Translations under genes and position numbers: made by a program
DNA from: an uncultured Pseudoteredinibacter sp.
Lineage (GTDB): Bacteria > Pseudomonadota > Gammaproteobacteria > Pseudomonadales > Cellvibrionaceae
Direction: 5' to 3'
Assembly: GCF_947502065.1 (NCBI RefSeq)
Contig: NZ_CANMYE010000004.1
Location: forward strand, 372,001 to 436,000
DNA length: 64,000 nucleotides
Shown: in pieces, positions 33,504 through 42,560 of the stretch
Position numbering within the stretch: the stretch's first letter is position 1
How the letters are laid out: every line of letters starts with the position of its first letter
The notes under the pieces: model-generated
Database searches by the model: none
Seen by the model: only the letters and a program-made list of their open reading frames with translations
What the model was told of the DNA's origin: nothing

Positions 33504-34595
33504 TTATCTAAACAGACGCATACACGGAAGCTCTAACAATCGGTAGCTCAGATGCGCCAATACAACAGTCACAGCAAATGTTGCCGTCAGAGACATTAGC
33601 ATAGCGCTAAAACCTTGATCCGTATTCTCAATATGAAGAGAGAGGAACTGTAGCACCGGATAATGCCATAGGTATATACCGAAACTGATATCGCCCAAAT
33701 ACTGCAGCACTTTTGACGACAGCAAGCGAACCTCATAAAACTTAAGCCTTACAACAATGACAGTTAAACATATAGCTGTCATCGCTGGCCAGATAAGCAG
33801 TAAAACTCCGCCGCCCCAATAGTTAGCCAAATTAAGCTTCAGTAAAACAAGTAGACCGACGAAGCCCAAAATGGCTAGATAAAAAGCTAGGCTCCCAGAC
33901 AAGATAGTAATTGCTTTGGTTTTTCCTGCAAGCGCAACGGCCAAACCTAAGCAAAAAGTAAACATCACGCCTGGCAATGCGTCTAAAATGTAAATTTTAG
34001 ACGCATAGTTTTCCAAGTCATAATAGCTAAATACAGCCAAACGCCAGAAAATGGTAAGCAGCAAACCAAATAACAATAGATAAATCAGCGAGCGGCTACG
34101 AAATACAACAGCCATGAAGGGCAACAGCAGATAAAAAGTAAACTCTACCGGCAATGTCCACCAAACAGGGTTTATAGGCTTATCCATCCAAGGTGGCAAG
34201 TTAATAATCAATAATGCATGTCGAACAAAATGCCACACACTATCAAGCTCGAAAGCGATACCTATAACTGATGCCAGTGCTGTCAACAGCAATAGCTGCA
34301 ACCAGAACGCTGGAAAGATTCGAAGAAAACGACGCCTTAGGTAGCTAAGATAAGAGGAGATATTTAACTCTTTGTCTTTCCAAGCTTCACCAAGTAACAC
34401 AGCCGAAAGGATAAAGAATACGGGAACACCCAGCCATCCAAAATCTAGCGGGGCTAAAACAGAAAAACTGACACCGGCAAAAGAGGCGGTAGTCAGTTTT
34501 TGAGCTTGGCTAAAGAAGCCAATGGCTGAGCCCCAGTGGAAGAGCAATACGGATATTGCTGCTAGGGCTCTGAGGCCGTGGAGCGAATAATTCAC
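33504..34595 (-). CDS. Acyltransferase 3 family membrane protein (OafA/YrhL type)
   Basis: 363 aa integral membrane protein with about ten hydrophobic helices. The family hallmarks are the opening LHGLRALAAISVLLFHWG (with the conserved RAxA and histidine), the FFILSAVLL segment, and RRRFLRIFPAFW on the following loop. Such proteins O-acetylate or acylate surface polysaccharide, lipid A or other glycans. The substrate is unknown. It is 6 bases downstream of the parvulin gene and 21 bases before modB, so it may be cotranscribed with both. Confidence 0.85.
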   Translation of the reverse strand: MNYSLHGLRALAAISVLLFHWGSAIGFFSQAQKLTTASFAGVSFSVLAPLDFGWLGVPVFFILSAVLLGEAWKDKELNISSYLSYLRRRFLRIFPAFWLQLLLLTALASVIGIAFELDSVWHFVRHALLIINLPPWMDKPINPVWWTLPVEFTFYLLLPFMAVVFRSRSLIYLLLFGLLLTIFWRLAVFSYYDLENYASKIYILDALPGVMFTFCLGLAVALAGKTKAITILSGSLAFYLAILGFVGLLVLLKLNLANYWGGGVLLLIWPAMTAICLTVIVVRLKFYEVRLLSSKVLQYLGDISFGIYLWHYPVLQFLSLHIENTDQGFSAMLMSLTATFAVTVVLAHLSYRLLELPCMRLFR

Positions 34596-34601
34596 TTTAG
34601 C

Positions 34602-35498
34602 TTATTCGACAGCGTATCTCTTTAAAGACTCAGCAACATACTTATCAATTACTTCTTGATTTATCTTGGCGTCCGGGTTTGATCTAACCTGCACAACTGT
34701 GCCTTTACGGATCTTATTTTCTCTTTGAACTTTCAACTCTTGAATTATCGACAGCTTAACTTCATCAAGACTTTTAACTCTGGCCGGCACAGCTTTATCT
34801 AGTCTAATAATATGTATACCAAAACGAGTTTCAATTGGGCCACTTATCTGACCAATTTCGGTTAAAGCTAAAGCTGCTTTCTCAAACTTAGGGATCATCT
34901 TACCCCTTCCAATAAATCCAAGATCACCGTTATTTCGCGAAACACTACGATCTTCGGAATACTTCAGCGCCGTATCTTTAAACGAATTGCCGGCATCTAG
35001 CTCTTCCATTACAGCTGAGATTTTACTCGCTACTTCAGCACTATCCGATTTTCCTTTAATCAATATATGGGAGACACTTACGTCCCTGGGTTCAGAATAA
35101 GACCTCTTGTTTACTAAATAATATTCCTTTGCAGCCACATTCCAGTCAGTAGCCGAGAATTGCTCATTTACCAAAGAATCTAAATATCTGCGCATAAGAA
35201 TGCGATTGATCTCCACCTCAGCAATTTGATGGGCTTCTTCCTTAGTCAATGCACCAGTTTCTAGGGCCTTGTTTGCCATGTATTTAGTGACATAGGCGTT
35301 TGACAATATTTCAGCATAGCCAGCGGGATCCCTAAGAGCTGCGGCCTGCTTACTATTTAGTGGGATTGTGGCTGCTATATAGCTCTCCATATCCTTAACA
35401 GTAATGGACACTTTGCCGTCATTAAGCAGCTCGCTTGCAGATACATTGCTAACTAGCAAGGTAATTAATAGTGTTTTTAAGAAATCAATAAAATTCAT
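34602..35498 (-). CDS. Exported parvulin-type peptidyl-prolyl isomerase
   Basis: 298 aa with a signal peptide (about 1-21, FIDFLKTLLITLLVSNVSA). Residues about 25-130 are a helical SurA/PpiD-like chaperone part, followed by one parvulin (rotamase) domain at about 135-235: RDVSVSHILIKGKS, DTALKYSEDRSVSRNNGDLGFIGRGKMIPKFEKAAL (in blocks) and RFGIHIIRLDK. It acts in the periplasm. The start at 35498 is chosen because the longer frame (from 35531) is encoded by a transcription terminator hairpin. It sits just downstream of two secreted proteins and could assist their folding; that is inference. Confidence 0.85.
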   Translation of the reverse strand: MNFIDFLKTLLITLLVSNVSASELLNDGKVSITVKDMESYIAATIPLNSKQAAALRDPAGYAEILSNAYVTKYMANKALETGALTKEEAHQIAEVEINRILMRRYLDSLVNEQFSATDWNVAAKEYYLVNKRSYSEPRDVSVSHILIKGKSDSAEVASKISAVMEELDAGNSFKDTALKYSEDRSVSRNNGDLGFIGRGKMIPKFEKAALALTEIGQISGPIETRFGIHIIRLDKAVPARVKSLDEVKLSIIQELKVQRENKIRKGTVVQVRSNPDAKINQEVIDKYVAESLKRYAVE

Positions 35499-35501
35499 AA
35501 T

Positions 35502-35526
35502 AAAAAAACGCCGACAAATGCCGGCG
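35502..35526 (-). terminator. Terminator directly before the parvulin gene
   Basis: On the minus strand CGCCG and CGGCG enclose an 8-base loop and are followed by seven T. The T-run ends only 3-4 bases before the ATG at 35498. It is a strong rho-independent terminator for the upstream gene but leaves the isomerase gene without space for a separate promoter. Confidence 0.85.
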
Positions 35527-35550
35527 CCCATTTAAAGCCTACTGAAAGTG

Positions 35551-36546
35551 TTACTTAATATTTGCCTGTCGATACACATTACAGGTAGATGAAGTACAGT
35601 TTTCGTTTACAACATTAATATAGTATCGAGTGTTTGGCTGCAGATCACAGTACCAACCACTTTGGCCAATCTGGAACTTAACCTGTGTCTGAGAAGTACC
35701 CTCACCTTTACAACCCCAAGCTACACTATCTAAATCGGGCTGTTGTCCAGGACACTCAGATATCCAAGCACTTCGACGCACCCTTGAGGTACCAGTTACC
35801 GAAGTGAAGGCAAAATAGCCGGAAGATACTGCCGCTGCCGGAGTTTCAAACGGAATAGAGCGAATATCTGTTCTTGCAACATTAATCTGCTCAGTATTGC
35901 CGGGGTTATCTAAATCCCAAACAGCACTGGTCAAATTTACATTACTTGGCAATGCACCACATGCACCGCCACCGCCACCACCGTCGTCAGCGGGGTCATT
36001 GTTCACAGTGACATTAATGGTTTTATTTGCAGTCCGAGCACCATTAGTATCATTATCAGTAACCTGAAGCTCAACTACATAGGTATTCGATGTATTACTG
36101 CTGGCAGGGGTTTCATAATCCGGGGCACTCCTAAAGGAGAGGACATTACTAGCTGCGCCGGTAAGCTCAAACAAAGCCTGATCAGCGCCACCAACGATGC
36201 TGTAAGCGAATGTGCCCGTAGAGCCAACGTCGCTGTCTGATGCAGCTAGAGTCACGACATCTGTATTGTTTTCTGTGATGCTACGGCTTGAACTGGTTGT
36301 AATTACAGGGTCATGATCGTTTGAGTTTTGATCATCGGGCGTGCCGCCACCACCACCGGTTAAACAGGCGTTAATATCACCACCCGTAGTATTCACGGTA
36401 ACATTTCCGTCATTTCCAGTAACGACTGAAATCTCAGTAAACCCTGTACAAGTTTGACCCGCAATATTCAAGTCAAAGGCAGAAATGCTTTGTGGCACGC
36501 TTGCCGCCAAAATACTTGCTGCTAATATTTTTAATTTACTCTGCAT
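35551..36546 (-). CDS. Secreted cadherin-like-domain protein of unknown function
   Basis: 331 aa with a signal peptide (about 1-23, cut after SISAF region). Residues about 77-180 form a cadherin/dystroglycan-like beta domain (NDHDPVITTSSSRSITENNTDVVTLAASDSDVG, then YSIVGGADQALF and YVVELQVTDND), flanked by glycine linkers GGGGG. The C-terminal part (about 195-331) has seven cysteines, including the last CTSSTCNVYRQ, and looks like a small disulfide-stabilized domain; I cannot name it. It is probably calcium-binding and exported. It follows the large 510 aa secreted protein, with a terminator between them, and precedes the parvulin gene. Confidence 0.6.
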   Translation of the reverse strand: MQSKLKILAASILAASVPQSISAFDLNIAGQTCTGFTEISVVTGNDGNVTVNTTGGDINACLTGGGGGTPDDQNSNDHDPVITTSSSRSITENNTDVVTLAASDSDVGSTGTFAYSIVGGADQALFELTGAASNVLSFRSAPDYETPASSNTSNTYVVELQVTDNDTNGARTANKTINVTVNNDPADDGGGGGGACGALPSNVNLTSAVWDLDNPGNTEQINVARTDIRSIPFETPAAAVSSGYFAFTSVTGTSRVRRSAWISECPGQQPDLDSVAWGCKGEGTSQTQVKFQIGQSGWYCDLQPNTRYYINVVNENCTSSTCNVYRQANIK

Positions 36547-36680
36547 AGCTAACCTCTATATTTGAGAGTTTTCTTCCTGTCCCTTTGACAACAAAATTTC
36601 AATATCGATCAGTATAACCTAGAAATAAACAACTGGTACTACACTCAACCGCTTATTTAACCGTACATCCCCTTTTGTGC

Positions 36681-36711
36681 AAAAAAAAACGCGGCATAAG
36701 CCGCGTTTTTT
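36681..36711. terminator. Terminator after the 510 aa secreted protein gene
   Basis: ACGCGGC and GCCGCGT pair around ATAA; A-run on one side and T-run on the other allow function in both directions. It is 19 bases after the stop at 36730 on the minus strand. Confidence 0.9.
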
Positions 36712-36729
36712 AAGCTAGCAAAGCTAAAC

Positions 36730-38262
36730 TTAGTTCACAGTAACAACAGTAGTTGTTTTGTGAGCCAAAGCAGCATTGTAGTTAGCCAAAGTACCACTGT
36801 TAGCGCCATTTACATAGCTCTGTACAGCGAAACCTACAACAGGTAGACCGTCGAAAGTCAAGCTGTTAGTGTCACCCAAGTTAGCAGGTGCAGCACCACC
36901 CTCATAAGAAGTCAACTTACGTACCGCAGGATCAATAGCTGGATTATCAGTAGAGTCAACACCGTCGAAGTTCTCGATGGTCTTACCAGTAGTAACAGAA
37001 GCTTCAACAGTAGTTAGACCAACAGTCAACCAACCAGCGTCGTAGCCATCGTCTAGGTTCAAGTTGCTCTTAACACGATCGGTAGCCTCTAGTACATCAG
37101 CAGAGTTGAAAGTTACAACGTTAGCTTCTTTACATAGAGATAATACTGGATCAGCAGCTACTGGAGGACGAGGCGAGAAGTCGTTATCTTCAGGCGCAAC
37201 AGTTACACGACCTTCTTCACGATCGAAGTAAGAGATAGTGATCTGCTCACAAGCAGTAGTAGTCGCAGGGTTCCATACAGAACTGAATGGAGCAACTAGA
37301 ATGTCATCTGCCAGCGCGTACTTGTTTACGTACTCACGCTTAGTAGGCATGGTGATAACCCAGTCGGTACCAGCGTTTAGATCCGCATCCAAGATGTAAT
37401 CGTTAGAGATAGCACTATGCATCATTACAGCAGATACAGCATCGATACCAGAAACGAAAGTTGCAGTACGGGCGGTAACACCATCAATTACAACCGCAGT
37501 CGCAGGTGAGGCTTGGTTCAAAGCAGGGCTCAAGCTACCTGGGTTAGTGTGAAGAGCTGCATCACTAAATGCTTCAAGAGCAACAGCGTCATAACCAGCA
37601 GCAGTACCTTCGGCAACGTCGATTAATACGCCATAACCGTACAGACCACCAGCAGGCTCTTGCATGTTAGAAGTCTGAGTAGCGAAGATACCACCAGCAC
37701 CTTTTTTCCACTCAGCATCTAAGAAAGCACAATCATCTGGCAAGCCATTAGCGTGCAAAATTGCGGCTTCTGCATCAGTCTCATCAACTTCACCCATTTC
37801 GATGATTTCGATGTAACCTTCACGGGTACGCTCTAGGCCATCATTGATTTCATCATCAACGTATTCGAAGTTACGGAAAGGCTGAGGAGTACCGGTTGCG
37901 CCAACGCTCTTAGCCGACAAGCTTAGAGGAACAGTACAAGAGGTATCACCAGTAAGAATCTGAGCGCCATCGCTAGTAGCTGTAATAGCAGCAGACCAGT
38001 GATCTTGTGGAGATAGGTACAAGTTAAAGTCAAGAACTTCTTGGGTGTTCATTGCTTCCAAGATACGAACTTTAACAGCTTTAGTTTCGTTAGTAGTGTT
38101 CACAACAGAGAACAGAGTGTCCTGACCGCCTTCAACAGTGTAGAAAGGGTAGATCAGTACTTCACCAGTACCTGCTGGGTTTACATTTACTGCGTGAGCG
38201 GAATTAATGCCAGTTAAACCAGCCGCTGCCGCCAGCGCTAAAGGTAAAAGTTTTTTCTTCAT
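36730..38262 (-). CDS. Large secreted protein of unknown function
   Basis: 510 aa. Signal peptide: KKKLLPLALAAAAGLTGINSAHA (in blocks), with cleavage after AHA. The mature protein is Ala/Thr/Asp-rich, acidic and beta-rich, begins VNVNPAGTGEVLIYPFYTVEGGQDTLFSVVN, and has four cysteines (SCTVP, DDCAF, ACEQI, LCKEA) that could form two disulfides. I do not recognize the family; it resembles surface or biofilm-associated proteins of marine gammaproteobacteria. The codons are very regular, as for a highly expressed gene, and the 5' leader holds a perfect hairpin. Confidence 0.7.
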   Translation of the reverse strand: MKKKLLPLALAAAAGLTGINSAHAVNVNPAGTGEVLIYPFYTVEGGQDTLFSVVNTTNETKAVKVRILEAMNTQEVLDFNLYLSPQDHWSAAITATSDGAQILTGDTSCTVPLSLSAKSVGATGTPQPFRNFEYVDDEINDGLERTREGYIEIIEMGEVDETDAEAAILHANGLPDDCAFLDAEWKKGAGGIFATQTSNMQEPAGGLYGYGVLIDVAEGTAAGYDAVALEAFSDAALHTNPGSLSPALNQASPATAVVIDGVTARTATFVSGIDAVSAVMMHSAISNDYILDADLNAGTDWVITMPTKREYVNKYALADDILVAPFSSVWNPATTTACEQITISYFDREEGRVTVAPEDNDFSPRPPVAADPVLSLCKEANVVTFNSADVLEATDRVKSNLNLDDGYDAGWLTVGLTTVEASVTTGKTIENFDGVDSTDNPAIDPAVRKLTSYEGGAAPANLGDTNSLTFDGLPVVGFAVQSYVNGANSGTLANYNAALAHKTTTVVTVN

Positions 38263-38933
38263 TTATGTTGCTCCTAGGTTTACAACAATTTTAGTTTTCT
38301 CTTTAACACAACTGCATAAAGCACATTTATGCAGTACTCCCTACTGAATTAAAACAGCGTACTGGGCATTACCGCATAATTCACACAGCGAAAGCCATGC
38401 AAACACGGGGGTGTAAAATAACATAGCGACTAGGGCTAAACAACTGAATTTTTTATCAATTCACTGATTTAGCCATTTTTTTTGTCGCTTAGTGCTATTC
38501 GACACAAAACTTATTTCGCGCACAAATTTTTTAAAAACACCAAGTGTAGATTTGAACGCCAATCTTGGCCTATTTAAGGCAAGGATTCACTCAGTAAAAC
38601 GAAGAGCCTAGACGCTCCCTCAATCAACAAAGTGGAATTAAATTTAAAACAAAAGCAATCATACTATAGACCGCATCATGCGGATCACAAGTATCAATGC
38701 TAAATATTACAGTTTTGTTTAAAGCGATAAATTGATTTATAGCACAGAGAGGTAAAACACCTGCCTCTTACGAAGTGCTATCCGGCCTCTATTGCTTATA
38801 TTTATCACGCTGCCGATTGCCGCTGCATACTACTAAATAGCCACAAAACTTACAAGCAACTACAGGTTAGCATGGTAAGCACCTGAAAAGTAAAGAATTT
38901 TCCAGACTAACTCACATCAACTTAATCATAAGC
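38263..38933. other. 671-base intergenic region before the 510 aa protein gene
   Basis: No gene seen. It is A/T-rich. On the minus strand, a possible promoter is TTGTTT, 17 bases, TATTTT in the segment 38420-38450, upstream of the hairpin at 38311; support is weak. The rest holds no repeat or ORF that I can support. Confidence 0.4.
38311..38335 (-). promoter_or_regulatory. Perfect hairpin in the 5' leader of the 510 aa protein gene
   Basis: ACTGCATAAA and TTTATGCAGT enclose GCACA: 10 perfect base pairs about 48 bases before the start codon at 38262. No T-run follows, so it is more likely a leader structure that stabilizes or regulates the message. Confidence 0.6.
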
Positions 38934-39464
38934 TTAGCGTTTTCTGCGCTTTTTACTGCCATTTTCAGACTCAGCCTTATCAACAGGCTCTTCTAGGCGT
39001 AAATACTCATAGCGACCATTCTTAGCAAAGCGTAATTGATTCCCAGAAAGCTTCTGCAATTTCCAGCCAAATATCTCTTCGCCAAGTTTAACTCGCCCCT
39101 TACCTTTAACCCCTGAAATCATAGCTCCCGAGGCATAAACACCCAGCACCCTGACCCTAGACAAGTCGCCAGAGCCAGAATCTACAGGCTCCTCTTCCGG
39201 AGCCGCCTCAATCACAGTAGGTCTTCGCCCTCGCCAAAACAAGGGCCTTTCGTTAATTATATTGACATCAAGTAGTGACACTCTATCTTCAACGACCAAT
39301 GGCGTCATCGCACTCTCCGCCGGCAGTATAGCTCCCGGCACAGGCGTGGCCCATACCTTATATACGCACCATAAGAGCAACATTAAAAAGGACACAATAG
39401 AAATCAATAAAATACGATCAAGCAACTTGGGGAAGCCCATAGAAGTTATGCTGTTTAAATTCAT
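38934..39464 (-). CDS. GspC-like type II secretion protein with homology-region domain only
   Basis: 176 aa: one transmembrane helix (about 19-40, ILLISIVSFLMLLLWCVYKV), a short linker, and a C-terminal homology-region (HR/PilP-like) domain at about 100-160 (RVRVLGVYASGAMISGVKGK, LGEEIFGWKLQKLSGNQLRF). There is no PDZ domain as in full GspC. It is the last gene of the gspE-M operon and overlaps gspM by ATGA. In canonical GspC the HR domain contacts the N0 domain of secretin GspD; that is expected here. Confidence 0.7.
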   Translation of the reverse strand: MNLNSITSMGFPKLLDRILLISIVSFLMLLLWCVYKVWATPVPGAILPAESAMTPLVVEDRVSLLDVNIINERPLFWRGRRPTVIEAAPEEEPVDSGSGDLSRVRVLGVYASGAMISGVKGKGRVKLGEEIFGWKLQKLSGNQLRFAKNGRYEYLRLEEPVDKAESENGSKKRRKR

Positions 39465-40009
39465 GGCCTAGTCCTCAACGCCAGCACATTCACCCTAAGA
39501 CTTACACTTTGCGGGCCATTCCGTCGTGATCTAGCAGGGCTAATCTGAGCACTAGAGACAATCACTCTAGGCTCTAAGTCATGCAAGCCCTGCAGCAACC
39601 CTGGCAAAGATGACATTTCGCCTTTAATTGTCATATTAATGGCCAACTGCTGATAACCTTCCCCTTCGACAACAGGTAATATCTGGCTACCCGCCACTGA
39701 CATACCATGCTCCGATGCAAGCGCGCGAACTCTGCGCTGCAATTCAGCAGCAGCAGCATCTGCACCACCCGACACAGATAGCGATAGCTGCTCTAAGCTA
39801 GCCCTGACTTGCCGATCAGCATCTATAAAACGCTGCTCACTATTTTTCATTCCCACAAATCGTGCCATCAGCGGCTGCAAACGTATTATCTCTGCCGAAT
39901 ATTCGAAATAGCGGGAAACAAAATGCCCCCAAACTAAAGCCATCAAAAGAAGGGCAGCTGCGGCGATTACAATGAGAAGACGGCCAAATCGGCGTTGCAC
40001 TATGCTCAC
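39461..40009 (-). CDS. gspM: Type II secretion inner-membrane protein GspM
   Basis: 182 aa with one N-terminal transmembrane helix (about 8-28) and a periplasmic ferredoxin-like part; the short hydrophobic head followed by SRYFEYSAEIIRLQPLMARF is typical. It partners with GspL. It overlaps gspL by four bases and the GspC-like gene by four, so all are one operon. Sequence similarity in this family is weak; the assignment depends on size, topology and position. Confidence 0.8.
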   Translation of the reverse strand: MSIVQRRFGRLLIVIAAAALLLMALVWGHFVSRYFEYSAEIIRLQPLMARFVGMKNSEQRFIDADRQVRASLEQLSLSVSGGADAAAAELQRRVRALASEHGMSVAGSQILPVVEGEGYQQLAINMTIKGEMSSLPGLLQGLHDLEPRVIVSSAQISPARSRRNGPQSVSLRVNVLALRTRP

Positions 40010-41037
40010 TCCTCACCCTCCAATACCCTAAAGTCAGGGTCTAAGCTAATATCCAAAGTGAATACTTCTCTTCCAGAGGCGTTATCGCGACGAATACCGC
40101 CACGCTGCTTAACCTGCGAAAACTGCTCTAATTGCGACAACTGCTGTATAAATGCCGTGGCATCTTCAGCATAACCAGTTATCTGCAGCTTTAGCCCCTT
40201 CAAGTTAAAAGTCCGCAACCAGACATCATCAGCTGCTTGCTGGGTAAGAAGCTGCAAATAGTAGCTTGGCTCGGGATGTTCACTTATTAGTACGTTAAAC
40301 CTATCCATTAGATCGTTAGCGCTAGCCAAGGTTTCCCTAGCAGCTACAGCCGATGCAGAATCACGCTTAAGATCCTGAAACTGCTGCTGGACCTTTTCCA
40401 TCTGGACAAAGCGAAAACCAGACACCATGGCAGGCGCAACACATGCCAACAGCAGGATTACGAAACACTTAAAGGCGACCTTTTTAATGGAGCCCAAATA
40501 CCTTTGCCGGCGTCTATTCTCCTCAAAGCCTTCCATCAACACTAGACTGGAAGAAGCTCGCGCCCATAACTCTTCAGCACCATCTATCGATGCAATAGCT
40601 GCTCGAGCATCAGCCTTATGAGCTATTAACAAATCAATACTTAAGCTATCTTGTTGGCGCTTGGCCACACGCCACCCCATCACAGTATCCTCTTCCGGGA
40701 ATGGACTATTAGCCGCAGACTCTAGCAACATGACTTCGTGCAAATCGGCTTCTACCGCAATAGGCAACTGAATACTCTTTGAAAGTACAGCGCTATCGGC
40801 CAAACAAACAGCTCGGGTTTCAATTTTGCGATCATCTCTAGCTAATCTTTGATCACCACGGTATATGCCTATTTCTTGCAAGCTATCGGCATCATAAAGG
40901 CGAACAGGCTCCTCGAAGGCTCGCAGTAAAGGCGAGCCCCGATCCCAAAGAAGCTCACGCCAAGCCAAGCGCAACCAAGCAAAAGCATTGCTCAAATCAT
41001 AGCCAAATAGGCTTAAATTGTTCGTCTCAAGTTTCAT
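40006..41037 (-). CDS. gspL: Type II secretion protein GspL
   Basis: 343 aa. The N-terminal part (about 1-180) is the actin-like cytoplasmic domain that binds GspE (RAVCLADSAVLSKSIQLPIAVEADLHEVMLLESAANSPFPEED in blocks). One transmembrane helix (about 190-212, VAFKCFVILLLACVAPAMVSGF) and a periplasmic ferredoxin-like domain (C-terminal, VWLRTFNLKGLKLQITGYAEDATAFIQQL) follow. It bridges ATPase and periplasm in the secretion machine. 60 bases separate it from gspK. Confidence 0.88.
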   Translation of the reverse strand: MKLETNNLSLFGYDLSNAFAWLRLAWRELLWDRGSPLLRAFEEPVRLYDADSLQEIGIYRGDQRLARDDRKIETRAVCLADSAVLSKSIQLPIAVEADLHEVMLLESAANSPFPEEDTVMGWRVAKRQQDSLSIDLLIAHKADARAAIASIDGAEELWARASSSLVLMEGFEENRRRQRYLGSIKKVAFKCFVILLLACVAPAMVSGFRFVQMEKVQQQFQDLKRDSASAVAARETLASANDLMDRFNVLISEHPEPSYYLQLLTQQAADDVWLRTFNLKGLKLQITGYAEDATAFIQQLSQLEQFSQVKQRGGIRRDNASGREVFTLDISLDPDFRVLEGEE

Positions 41038-41097
41038 TTAGTCAAATCATTCAACATTATTGGTAAGCAGTGATGACTGTTACTGGCCGTCACTTGA

Positions 41098-41973
41098 TCA
41101 TCGCCCTACGGATCGTACAGGCTCTTTTGACTGAACCCTCCAAGGCACACCTTCACGGCTCTGCATCATTGAAATCCAATAGCGCTGTTTAAAAGCATAT
41201 TTATCAGCAGCCAAGCTAACATCAACCCTATACACAGAGCTATCAGCGCTAGACAACATCCCAGTTGAGAACTGAGCATGAGGTATTACATTGCCATCAC
41301 CAGAGTTAAGCGCCTCTTCTCTCAACATCAAAAATTCATCAACTACCGTTTCATCGCCTTCAGCCAAAATTGACAGAAGCTCTCTGGGAGCCGCCGCAGG
41401 GTTAACCCCAGGAGCACCGCTTTGACCAATATAAAAGTAATCTTTAAGAAGCTCATAGCGGTCAACAGTAATACCTGGAATCAATAACAAATCCTCCAGT
41501 GCCCTAAAACGATTAGGTAAATCCAAAAACTCATCATCAATAGCAGCCGAAGAAAAGCCGCCACCTATCAGTTCAACAAAGGATGCTAGATCCCCTTCTT
41601 CCACTCCTACCCCAAACTGCAAAACTGCTATTAATAGCTCCGGAGTCAAAGACCCCAGGTGAATCAAACCGCTTGCGGGGTAAATTTCCACTTTCAGTTC
41701 GCTAGAGTTATGCTCTAAAAAGTACTGCTGCGCTATCTGTTTGGAGGCATTATTTTCAGCTGTATCTATCTTGAACTGCCTCATTGATAGACGCATTGCT
41801 TTATCAAACAGCGCTCCAGCACGAATCATTTCCTGATCAAGCTGCTGCTGCTTCACATCCATTCTTGCAACGTACACCACAGAAGCAACCATAAGTGACA
41901 TTGCGGCCACTAGCCACATCACCATCACCAGCGCCAAGCCAGATTGCTGCCTACGGTAGGAGCCTAAGGTCAC
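41098..41973 (-). CDS. gspK: Minor pseudopilin GspK
   Basis: 291 aa. The prepilin segment is QQSGLALVMVMWLVAAMSLM; cleavage after glycine leaves LALVM, and as usual for GspK the glutamate at position 5 is missing, being replaced by M. The large globular part (about 60-290) contains a two-cysteine-free alpha/beta domain (LPNRFRALEDLLLIPGITVDRYELLKDYF) characteristic for GspK, the pilus tip. The frame could begin 16 codons earlier, but GTG 41973 overlaps the gspJ stop as GTGA, and this is preferred. Confidence 0.85.
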   Translation of the reverse strand: MTLGSYRRQQSGLALVMVMWLVAAMSLMVASVVYVARMDVKQQQLDQEMIRAGALFDKAMRLSMRQFKIDTAENNASKQIAQQYFLEHNSSELKVEIYPASGLIHLGSLTPELLIAVLQFGVGVEEGDLASFVELIGGGFSSAAIDDEFLDLPNRFRALEDLLLIPGITVDRYELLKDYFYIGQSGAPGVNPAAAPRELLSILAEGDETVVDEFLMLREEALNSGDGNVIPHAQFSTGMLSSADSSVYRVDVSLAADKYAFKQRYWISMMQSREGVPWRVQSKEPVRSVGR

Positions 41974-42560
41974 AGCTGCACCGCCTGAGTTGCTGCCATA
42001 TGGACGATCAGCTCGGGCCAATACTCATCATGCATGCGAACATTTACCCTAACAGTCGAGGGGCTTTCCGTTGACAAATCCCAAGTATCCTGCCAACGCT
42101 CCTGCCAATTAGCGCGATAACCCAATTCCAGTTCGGCACCACCAGCTAAGATTTTATAAGCCTCGACATCTGCCCATACGGGTGGTTTCCAATCACTATT
42201 GTAAGGCAACATTTGTAGGAGCATCTCGCCATCCTGCCCCACAGACAAGCGTAAAATTTGCAAACCTTTAGCCCCTACCTGGCTCATTGGTGCAACCCAA
42301 ATCAGCTCATCAATTGTCCCTTTAAAATACGTATAAAAACCTTTTGGATGCATTATAGGCACGGCTTTTTGCAAGCTTCTGCGAACAAAAGCTAGAGTCA
42401 TACGCATCTGCTCTACTTTTTCAATTTTACGCTCTACCGCTGCTTGGCTTTGAGCAAAACTCCTTAAGGCCGTGGTCGCTGCAAGCGAAACCAGCGATAA
42501 TATTGCGAGCGCAATTAACATTTCTATCAATGTTAAACCGGCATTTCGACGCAAAGGCAT
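41970..42560 (-). CDS. gspJ: Minor pseudopilin GspJ
   Basis: 196 aa. The prepilin leader MPLRRNAG|LTLIEMLIALAILSLVSLAATT shows the G cleavage site and the glutamate at position 5; the rest is the GspJ beta-domain (WKPPVWADVEAYKILAGGAELEL, RVNVRMHDEYWPELIVHMA). It starts directly after the gspI stop. In type II machines GspJ joins GspI and GspK at the tip of the pseudopilus. Confidence 0.88.
   Translation of the reverse strand: MPLRRNAGLTLIEMLIALAILSLVSLAATTALRSFAQSQAAVERKIEKVEQMRMTLAFVRRSLQKAVPIMHPKGFYTYFKGTIDELIWVAPMSQVGAKGLQILRLSVGQDGEMLLQMLPYNSDWKPPVWADVEAYKILAGGAELELGYRANWQERWQDTWDLSTESPSTVRVNVRMHDEYWPELIVHMAATQAVQL

Noticed and set aside
35499..35531. Upstream extension of the parvulin gene (MGAGICRRFFI)
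   Set aside because: The codons come from the terminator hairpin and T-run; the signal peptide starts at 35498.
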